This document shows, in pieces, positions 1 to 6,216 of a stretch of 14,077 nt of DNA; within the stretch, counting starts at the first letter, position 1; the number at the start of each line of letters is the position of its first letter. Where the stretch lies: contig CALDFY010000185.1 of the NCBI GenBank assembly GCA_937942115.1, positions 1 through 14,077 on the forward strand, read 5' to 3'. This stretch comes from an uncultured Anaerolineae bacterium (GTDB lineage Bacteria > Chloroflexota > Anaerolineae > B4-G1 > DUEL01). The notes under the pieces are model-generated. The model ran no database searches. It saw nothing but the letters and a program-made list of their open reading frames with translations, and was not told where the DNA came from. Made by a program: the position numbers and the translations under genes.

Positions 1-85
1 AAAACCCCTCCCTCACCCCCGGCCCCTCTCCCAAACGCCGTTTGGGAGAGGGGAGAGGGGAGAAGCCGGGGGAGGGGTGAGGCCA
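1..85. repeat. GC-rich palindromic interspersed repeat, copy A
   Basis: The core is a near-perfect palindrome: CCCCTCTCCCAAACG at 23-37 and its reverse complement at 39-53. It is flanked by CCTCACCCCC at 11-20 and CCGGGGGAGGGGTGAGG at 67-83, which are themselves imperfect reverse complements. The same core recurs at 8660-8700, with related palindromes at 9160-9197 and 13789-13933, so this is a dispersed family. The left boundary may lie outside the window. It ends just ahead of the first gene. It has no coding potential and its function is unknown. Confidence 0.8.
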
Positions 86-152
86 GCGCGCCGAAAAGGT
101 GAGTCCCATTGGGCTGATGAGGGTGATTCCTGCTATTACCCGAACCGTTACT

Positions 153-160
153 GGGAGGGG
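153..160 (+). promoter_or_regulatory. Ribosome binding site that decides the start at 165
   Basis: GGGAGGGG lies 4 bases before ATG 165. The in-frame alternatives (GTG 99, ATG 117, GTG 123) have weaker upstream sequence, and starting at 99 would begin almost inside repeat A. Starting at 165 also gives a short basic N-terminus before the TadE helix, as usual for the family. Confidence 0.6.
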
Positions 161-164
161 GCAA

Positions 165-3100
165 ATGGAACAGGAAAGGGATGTTCGCTGGAAGAGATGC
201 CGGTTTCGCCTGCGGCTGAACCGGGGACAGTCTATGGTGGAATTCGCCCTGGTCCTCCCGGTTCTGCTGCTGGTTATCTTCCTGCTCATTGAGGGGGCAC
301 TGGTCCTTCAAGGCTACCTGGCCGTCCAGCACGCCGCGCGGGAGGCGGCCCGCTGGGCCATCACCTACCAGCCCCCTCAGGGCTGCAAACTGGAGGGAAA
401 TCCGACGGTCCGAGACCACTGTGATCCATCGGACCCATGCACCAACCTCAGCGCGAACCCGCCCTTCATCTACCCACCCTACGATTACCGCCAGCCTGGC
501 AATAACTGCGACCCTCAAGAGGACCTGAACGAATACAATGCCCGCCGGGTGGCGATGATTAAGATGATCGCTATGGACCGGGCGGTAGGACTGCGCATCA
601 ACCAGTCCGCTCTGGGGCTGACCACGAGTACGTTTAACGCCTATTCCAGCACCCCCGGCTTTTTCGGCGTCCAGGTCTGGGGCTTCCCCGCCTTTGATGC
701 TCCGGAGCAACTGGACCACCCCAGCCTCCCGGGCCTACCGGTCCGGGTCCAGGTCGTCCATAACGTAGAAATCGTGGACCCCCTCTTTCGGGCTTTTGCT
801 CCGTACGTCCGGGTGACATCGGATGTCACCATGCTGAACGAGGGGGTTCAGGTGGGATTCGGCAACCTGCCTCCGCCGACCTTCCGACCGCCACCGACCT
901 TCATCGTCCCAACCCAGGCTCCGACGACACCGACGCCCACCACGCCCACTCCCACCCCCCGGCCCATCCGCTACCGGGTGGACATCCAGTTTGATTCGGC
1001 GAACAACCGGCTCCCCGACGAGCGAGGCCACACCGTCCCGGTCCTGGTGACCGATGAGGATACCGGCAGGGTTTTGCCCAACGTCCGGGTCAGTTATTCC
1101 ACCAGTCTCGGCTCCTACGACTTCTCCGGCACCGGCCCCGGCTACGGCGAGGCCCTGACGGACGGGACGGGCACCGCCGTTCTCACCGTCTACGCCAACC
1201 GGCCCGGTACCGCCAGCCTGCGGGCCTGGATAGATATGGACGGAGACCAGCAGTGGGACGCCACCGAACCCACCGACACGGCGACCAAACAATGGACTGC
1301 GGTCGGACCGTACATCGTCGCCTCTACTCACTCCGTCCTTCCGCTGGACTGGATTTCCGTCAGTCTCTACGACCATCCACCGTCCGGGAATCCGCACCGG
1401 CTGCTCTGGTGTCGTACTTCTATCACCGGTGGGGTCTCCTCCGCCGTCCTGATGACGAACATCAACGTGGATTCCGGGACCTGGGATGCCCTGGACCTGG
1501 CGGTTCAGATTCCCCTGGAAAGCGCGGGCTTTTACCGCCTGGAGAGCCATACCGACCTGGGCACCTGCGGCAATGCGGCTACCCTCGTCGCCTATTCGGC
1601 CGACCTCTATGTTCGCCCGGTCCGGCCCGACCTGATCGTCGCGGCGCTGAACCTCCCTCAGCGCATTCCGGTCCAGAACCTCTTCACTGTGACGGCGGTC
1701 ATTTCCAACATCACCCCGGGCATCACCAGCGAAGTCTTTGACGTGGACTTCTACATCACCCCGCTGACTCAGCCACCGCCGGCCGCCGGGCAACTGGGAC
1801 TGGTCAAACAATGGGTCGCCGGCATCGGCCCCTACGGCAGTACCGTAATCACTGCCCACCTCTGGTTACCGGCCGAGGGGCCATATCGCATCTCCGCGCG
1901 GGTGGATACGACCAATTACCTGGAAGAAGATAACGAGGATAACAACCTGACCTCGGTGGTCGTCTCGGCAGGCTGTTTCTACACCGAGACCTTTACCACG
2001 AACTGGTTGAACCCTTCGGCGAATACGGGCAACTTCTCCAACCCGACCAATGCCTACGCCGACGGGGGAGGTGCGGCCAGCGTCTCCGTCTCCTCCGGCA
2101 GCACTCAGCGCCACCAGTTCTATAACTACAACATCTCTATCCCCACCACCGCCACCATCCGGGGTATAGAAGTCCGCCTGGACTGGTGGGTCAACAGTAC
2201 ATCCGGCAGCGGGAATATGGGCGCCCAGTTGTCATGGAACAATGGTTCCAGCTGGACATCGTCCAAGAACGATTCCACCCAGTCCACCAGCGAGCGCACG
2301 GTCATCCTGGGCGGGCCCAGCGACACCTGGGGGCGGACCTGGACGGTGAGCGAACTGGCCAACAACGCCTTCCGGGTGCGGGTGTCGGCCTATAACGGTG
2401 CCTCTTCGTCCAAAACCTTTTATCTGGACTGGGTTCCCGTTCGGGTGACCTACTCCGCTCCCGTCAACTTCTGCCGCCCCCCTGAGCCCCCGCCGTGGGA
2501 CGAGGGGGAGATCAAGCCGCCCGGCCTCCAGGAGTGCACCGAACTCCTCCAGGTCGGCAGTTTTGAAGGAAACCCTCAGCGCATCTTCACCTACTGGCAG
2601 GCAGGGGGACTGGGGGCCTATCAGCATACCGGATACCTCCAGCATTCGGGCGCCTTCGCCATGCGGCTTCACGCTTCCCTGGGCTCCTATCCCACCTGCG
2701 CGCCCTTCAATCCGTATCTCTACCAGACGGTTCAGATTCCCACCGAGGTCTATACCCTCACCCATCTGGTCGTGGGTGGGTGGCAGGCGGTGGCCGGTAG
2801 CCTCACCGACTGCAGTTATCGGGGCATCCCGGATGCCGACGACCTCCTCTATGTGCAGTTGCGCGATAGCGGTGGCAACCCCATCGGGAGCCCTGTCACC
2901 ATTGTGAACGGTGGGGTCGTCACCGAAACCTGGGAGCCCTTCAGCGTGGACTTCACCGAACGGGGGCTGGACGTGAGCACCCTGGCCGGTCAGAACATCC
3001 AGGTCTACTTCTTCGGCGTCCACGACAACGACTACTACGGGACCTTTTTCTACCTGGACGACCTGAGTTGCAGCATCTGTACCTTCTGGCCGATTCCGGA

Positions 3101-3386
3101 CCCGGTGCCGGGCACCGCCTCCATCGGCGGGCTGGTGCGCGCCTTGGTCGGCGGCGTCCCCCAGTACCTGACCGGCGTGGACGTCTGGGCCTACAGCCAG
3201 GGAGGCGAGGTCCTCCACACCCGCACCATCCACAACGGCACGTACCACTTCTACAACATCCCGCCGGGGACCTATACCGTCTACGCCGCCGCCTGGATCA
3301 GCGGCCAACTGTACTGGGGGACTGCAAGGGTCACCGTCGTCGCCGACGAGCGGAACGACCATGTAGACCTGTTGCTTCAACCGTAG
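165..3386 (+). CDS. Very large TadE-type pseudopilin with multidomain extracellular region
   Basis: 1073 aa from ATG 165 (up to 1095 aa from GTG 99). The N-terminus is a textbook TadE segment: basic residues, then R20-G-Q-S-M-V-E26-F27 and a hydrophobic helix to about residue 50, which fits prepilin-peptidase cleavage after G21 with Glu at +5. A TadE-like extracytoplasmic part follows to about 233, then a P/T-rich linker (235-267, PTPTP repeats). The rest is a string of beta-rich modules: an Ig/Big-like domain (about 268-378), an unassigned beta domain (379-486), a clear CARDB-type domain (487-602, ending in the E-E-D-N-E-D-N-N motif), two jelly-roll or carbohydrate-binding-like modules (about 604-765 and 794-978), and a carboxypeptidase-regulatory-like fold at the C-terminus (984-1073, with N-I-P-P-G-T-Y-T-V). 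Ordinary TadE proteins are about 150-250 aa. Inference: a surface-displayed minor pilin or tip adhesin. It is first in the cluster, 12 bp ahead of the next gene. Confidence 0.85.
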   Translation: MEQERDVRWKRCRFRLRLNRGQSMVEFALVLPVLLLVIFLLIEGALVLQGYLAVQHAAREAARWAITYQPPQGCKLEGNPTVRDHCDPSDPCTNLSANPPFIYPPYDYRQPGNNCDPQEDLNEYNARRVAMIKMIAMDRAVGLRINQSALGLTTSTFNAYSSTPGFFGVQVWGFPAFDAPEQLDHPSLPGLPVRVQVVHNVEIVDPLFRAFAPYVRVTSDVTMLNEGVQVGFGNLPPPTFRPPPTFIVPTQAPTTPTPTTPTPTPRPIRYRVDIQFDSANNRLPDERGHTVPVLVTDEDTGRVLPNVRVSYSTSLGSYDFSGTGPGYGEALTDGTGTAVLTVYANRPGTASLRAWIDMDGDQQWDATEPTDTATKQWTAVGPYIVASTHSVLPLDWISVSLYDHPPSGNPHRLLWCRTSITGGVSSAVLMTNINVDSGTWDALDLAVQIPLESAGFYRLESHTDLGTCGNAATLVAYSADLYVRPVRPDLIVAALNLPQRIPVQNLFTVTAVISNITPGITSEVFDVDFYITPLTQPPPAAGQLGLVKQWVAGIGPYGSTVITAHLWLPAEGPYRISARVDTTNYLEEDNEDNNLTSVVVSAGCFYTETFTTNWLNPSANTGNFSNPTNAYADGGGAASVSVSSGSTQRHQFYNYNISIPTTATIRGIEVRLDWWVNSTSGSGNMGAQLSWNNGSSWTSSKNDSTQSTSERTVILGGPSDTWGRTWTVSELANNAFRVRVSAYNGASSSKTFYLDWVPVRVTYSAPVNFCRPPEPPPWDEGEIKPPGLQECTELLQVGSFEGNPQRIFTYWQAGGLGAYQHTGYLQHSGAFAMRLHASLGSYPTCAPFNPYLYQTVQIPTEVYTLTHLVVGGWQAVAGSLTDCSYRGIPDADDLLYVQLRDSGGNPIGSPVTIVNGGVVTETWEPFSVDFTERGLDVSTLAGQNIQVYFFGVHDNDYYGTFFYLDDLSCSICTFWPIPDPVPGTASIGGLVRALVGGVPQYLTGVDVWAYSQGGEVLHTRTIHNGTYHFYNIPPGTYTVYAAAWISGQLYWGTARVTVVADERNDHVDLLLQP

Positions 3387-3398
3387 GAACGGAATCCG

Positions 3399-4853
3399 AT
3401 GCAACCCTCAAAAGGACGACTCTTGCTGATGACCGCCCTCCTGGCCGGGGCGCTGAGCGCGCTGGCCCTTTCCGGCGCGCTGGCGGCGCCGCGCGCCGGT
3501 TTCCTGCACCTGGCGACCAATCTCTCCGCAAGCCCGAGACGACACTCCTACTACGCCGACATCGCCGCCAGCCCGGACGGCGACCGGGTGGTCGTTGTCT
3601 GGTCGGAGGCGTATCAGGACTACGGAGGGGCTGCGAAAGGCTCCGTCTATCTGCGCTGGGCCTCGGAGAGCACCGGCAGCGGCTGGAGCGCGCCGGTGAC
3701 CGTACACGCCGGCAATAGCAACGAATGCGCCCGCTGGGCCGCCGTTGCCGTTACCGGCACCAACCCTTATACCGCCGTCGTGGCCTACATCATCCAGAGC
3801 CCATGCGATAACCCGACCTCCCAGTCCATCCATTACCGGCTCTGCACCCTGGGCGGTTCTTGCGGCGATGTCCAGACCGCTGACTCGGTCAATCCGCAAT
3901 CCGGGGATCCCGGCTACGGGTCGGTGGACGTGGCCCTGGATAGCGCGGGGCGGCCCCATTTTGTGTTCGCTTATTATCGGCGCGATATTCAGATTCAGAG
4001 GGATGTAGGCACTGTGTACTATTGGGGCCCGTATGCTACCTCTGTAGAACAAGTGTCTTCAAGCGACCAGGATGCCCGCACCCCTGCCATCGCCTGGAAC
4101 GGAGGCGCCGTCCATGTGGTCTGGGCGACGGAGCCTGTGGGTACAAGTTCCGATTACTTTATCTTCTACCGGCGCCGAACAGGGACAGGTTGGGCTTCGC
4201 CGTACGGTTTGATAAAGCAATCTCTGGGCTATGCCCCCCACAACCCGGCTATTGCCGCCTTCAGCAGCACGGTGCTGGTGGCATGGGATATGAACAACGC
4301 CGAGACAGACTTGGATTGCCAGAACAATCAAGGAGCGTGTGACCGGTATACGATTGCCTACATCCGCTCTACGGACAACGGCGTCAACTGGCCTCAATAC
4401 TCCGGCGGGGGTCCCCTTTGGTATGAACTGAGAGGAGGTGCTTTGGGCACAGATTGGCCGTACACTTCCACAGGCCGGGTCGTGGAATACACCCGCTTCC
4501 TGCGCCCGTCGGTGGGGTTCCGGGCCGACGGCAAGCCGGTGGTGGTCTGGCACGTGAACGACGGGACCATTGCAAATCCCGATTACAACATCTACTATAC
4601 TGAAGCGCTCACCGTTCCTGAGAACGCGGGAGAAGCCATAGAGTGGGCGGAGATTCGCCGCTTCGGGCAGAATGCCCCGCTCCATTCCGCCAGCCCGGTC
4701 GTGGCGCCGTTCCTGGCCGGGGATACATTGCACGTGGCGTACCTCCAGCAGGGTTCGGGGACGAATGACTGGGAGACATACTATGACGGCAACGAGTATG
4801 ACCGCTACTCCCGTGTCTATCTCCCCATCGTGATGCGGAACGCCAGGCCCTGA
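3399..4853 (+). CDS. Secreted sialidase/BNR-like beta-propeller with YLPIVMRN C-terminal tail
   Basis: 484 aa. A Sec signal peptide is clear: K5/R7, a hydrophobic stretch 8-28, and a likely cleavage after A29 or A30 (ALAA-PR). The mature part repeats a blade-like motif of the form h-h-V-h-W/Y about seven times (for example S-P-D-G-D-R-V-V-V-V-W, G-G-A-V-H-V-V-W, D-G-K-P-V-V-V-W) and holds one exact Asp-box S324-T-D-N-G-V-N-W331. This supports a sialidase-superfamily-type propeller. I do not see the arginine triad of true sialidases, so catalysis is not claimed. The protein ends Y474-L-P-I-V-M-R480-N, a tail I recall as recurrent on Chloroflexota secreted proteins. It starts 12 bp after the giant TadE gene with only a weak ribosome binding site (AGGAACGGA), so translational coupling is likely. 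Probable role: an extracellular or surface-attached partner of the pilus; the ligand is unknown. Confidence 0.75.
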   Translation: MQPSKGRLLLMTALLAGALSALALSGALAAPRAGFLHLATNLSASPRRHSYYADIAASPDGDRVVVVWSEAYQDYGGAAKGSVYLRWASESTGSGWSAPVTVHAGNSNECARWAAVAVTGTNPYTAVVAYIIQSPCDNPTSQSIHYRLCTLGGSCGDVQTADSVNPQSGDPGYGSVDVALDSAGRPHFVFAYYRRDIQIQRDVGTVYYWGPYATSVEQVSSSDQDARTPAIAWNGGAVHVVWATEPVGTSSDYFIFYRRRTGTGWASPYGLIKQSLGYAPHNPAIAAFSSTVLVAWDMNNAETDLDCQNNQGACDRYTIAYIRSTDNGVNWPQYSGGGPLWYELRGGALGTDWPYTSTGRVVEYTRFLRPSVGFRADGKPVVVWHVNDGTIANPDYNIYYTEALTVPENAGEAIEWAEIRRFGQNAPLHSASPVVAPFLAGDTLHVAYLQQGSGTNDWETYYDGNEYDRYSRVYLPIVMRNARP

Positions 4854-4869
4854 ATGGAATACGTGAACA

Positions 4870-5496
4870 GTGAAGCGTGATATGGCAGCGACGGGAGGGA
4901 ATGGAGGGCGGTGGGCCGTTTTGCTGGGGCTGGCCTTCATCGGTGCGCTGGGCCTGGCCGTTCTGATTCTCTGGCCCGGCCTGCAACCGGCCGACAGGAG
5001 TCCGTCCGGCGCTCCGTTACCGCTCCCGCCGGGGCCCACAGCCCGGCAGGCCGAGCAGGCCGTGCGGGAGGCGGCCCGGGATTGGCAGCCGGACGCCTCG
5101 CTCTCGTCCCTTTCGGCCCATTGGCAGTGGGCCCGGGGGAAATGGTCGGCCCAGACCGTCTGGACGGTCCATTTCTACTCCCCCTCTTCCGGTCGGCTGG
5201 CGGTTTTTCTGGTGGAGGTGGGGCGCGTCCGCATGCTCCGGGAGGCCATCAGCCCGTATCCGATGCCGACTTTCGCCGAAGACCGGTGGAAGGTGGATAG
5301 CCTGCAGGCACTGGAGGGGTGGTGGGCCGGGGGCGGCGCCGATTTTCTGGCCCGCCAGCCGAACGCCGAAGTGACCCTGCAGTTGAAACCGGCCAGCCCG
5401 GCGGACAACCGCCCGGTTTGGGTCGTCACCGCTGTGGCGGGCCGGCAGGTCCAGACGGTGACCCTGAGCGGCGTGGACGGGAAACCGATGCCGTAA
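4870..5496 (+). CDS. Small single-pass membrane protein, weak PepSY-like extracytoplasmic domain
   Basis: 208 aa from GTG 4870; ATG 4882 is an equally possible start (204 aa), and neither has a good ribosome binding site. One N-terminal transmembrane helix (about residues 14-35) is followed by a Pro-rich spacer and a roughly 150-residue soluble part. That part has an alpha-then-beta pattern: an amphipathic helix (A-R-Q-A-E-Q-A-V-R-E-A-A), alternating strands rich in W and V, and a closing T-V-T-L-S-G-V-D-G-K-P reminiscent of the end of PepSY or YpeB-like repeats. I do not recognise a specific family and the PepSY link is only suggestive. It lies 16 bp after the propeller gene and about 70 bp before tadE, so it is probably co-transcribed with them and acts at the outer face of the membrane, perhaps as an accessory or inhibitor of a secreted protein. 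Confidence 0.65.
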   Translation: MKRDMAATGGNGGRWAVLLGLAFIGALGLAVLILWPGLQPADRSPSGAPLPLPPGPTARQAEQAVREAARDWQPDASLSSLSAHWQWARGKWSAQTVWTVHFYSPSSGRLAVFLVEVGRVRMLREAISPYPMPTFAEDRWKVDSLQALEGWWAGGGADFLARQPNAEVTLQLKPASPADNRPVWVVTAVAGRQVQTVTLSGVDGKPMP

Positions 5497-5552
5497 CACA
5501 GGCCCTCCGTCCAGCGGATTCCCTCAAGCCGTCGGCACAATGAGAGGAAGAG

Positions 5553-5559
5553 AAGGAGG
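5553..5559 (+). promoter_or_regulatory. Ribosome binding site that decides the tadE start at 5568
   Basis: AAGGAGG sits 8 bases before ATG 5568. The longer in-frame reading from GTG 5559 would start inside this site, so 5568 is chosen. Confidence 0.75.
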
Positions 5560-5567
5560 TGAGGGTG

Positions 5568-6206
5568 ATGAAAAAGGAGAGGCAGAGCGGTCAAAGCATT
5601 GTGGAGTTTGCCATCATTCTTCCGTTCCTGATCCTGCTGATTATCGGGATGGTGGAAACGGCCTTTGCCCTGCGCAGTTACCTGTACGTGAACACGGCCT
5701 GCCGGGAAGGCATCCGCTTCGCCGCCCGGGGGCGATACACCGATGTGGATACGGCGCGCTGGATGCTCTCCAGCGGCGGATACACCCGGCTGAACGGCCA
5801 GCAGGTTCCTTTCTTCCGAACCACGGCTCCGGAATCCAATACCGGCATCATCATCACCCGCATCCCAATTCAAGCCAACGGAAACATCGGACAGCAGATC
5901 AGATACATCACCGGCACCATCACCCTGGTATCTGGCGAAGAGATTTCTACCGTTCCCATCTCCGAGAACTACAGTCGGGTAGCGAGCGAGGTGAACATTG
6001 AGCGCCATCGGCAAGAGACCATCGGCATCAATCAGCAGCGGGTCGCCCAGGGATATGAAGCGCTGGACAATCAAATCGTCGTGGTGGAAGTTTTCTACGC
6101 GCACCGGACGCTCTGGAACTATGAACCGCTGGGGTTTTCAAGGGTGCTCAACCTCTACTCCCGCTCGGTGATGCGGGTGGTTTCCGATGCCCGGCAGACC
6201 CAATAG
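5568..6206 (+). CDS. tadE: TadE-like pseudopilin
   Basis: 212 aa, a normal length for TadE. The N-terminus M-K-K-E-R-Q-S-G8-Q-S-I-V-E13-F14 followed by A-I-I-L-P-F-L-I-L-L-I-I-G-M-V-E-T-A-F is the family signature. The site G8 with Glu at +5 and aromatic at +6 matches the Flp/TadE prepilin-peptidase recognition. The remaining 170 residues form an extracytoplasmic alpha/beta domain without cysteine pairs or obvious catalytic motifs. Known role: TadE and TadF are processed pseudopilins needed for Flp pilus assembly. The stop codon overlaps the ribosome binding site of the next gene, so the two are translated as a unit. It shares the N-terminal helix type with the giant protein at 165-3386, suggesting that both enter the same pilus machine. 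Confidence 0.88.
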   Translation: MKKERQSGQSIVEFAIILPFLILLIIGMVETAFALRSYLYVNTACREGIRFAARGRYTDVDTARWMLSSGGYTRLNGQQVPFFRTTAPESNTGIIITRIPIQANGNIGQQIRYITGTITLVSGEEISTVPISENYSRVASEVNIERHRQETIGINQQRVAQGYEALDNQIVVVEVFYAHRTLWNYEPLGFSRVLNLYSRSVMRVVSDARQTQ

Positions 6207-6212
6207 GAGGTG
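6205..6212 (+). promoter_or_regulatory. Ribosome binding site overlapping the tadE stop, decides the start at 6217
   Basis: AGGAGGTG begins within the TAG stop of tadE (6204-6206) and lies 4 bases before ATG 6217. The in-frame ATG at 6187 is inside tadE and has no such site, so 6217 is preferred. Confidence 0.8.
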
Positions 6213-6216
6213 TGAG

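Noticed and set aside
99..164. Start of the giant TadE gene at GTG 99
   Set aside because: It would add 22 residues with no family resemblance and lies next to repeat A. ATG 165 has the better ribosome binding site, though 117 and 99 are not excluded.
735..1859. 374-aa minus-strand open frame
   Set aside because: It lies entirely inside the giant TadE gene, whose + frame shows recognisable domains. High GC keeps the opposite frame open, and its protein is Gly/Arg/Asp-rich without any domain.
2232..3404. 390-aa minus-strand open frame
   Set aside because: Same reason: it is antisense to the C-terminal half of the giant TadE gene and the composition is that of a shadow frame.
3399..4853. Calling the propeller a true sialidase
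   Set aside because: Only one clear Asp-box is visible, and I cannot identify the arginine triad or catalytic Tyr/Glu, so enzymatic activity is not supported.
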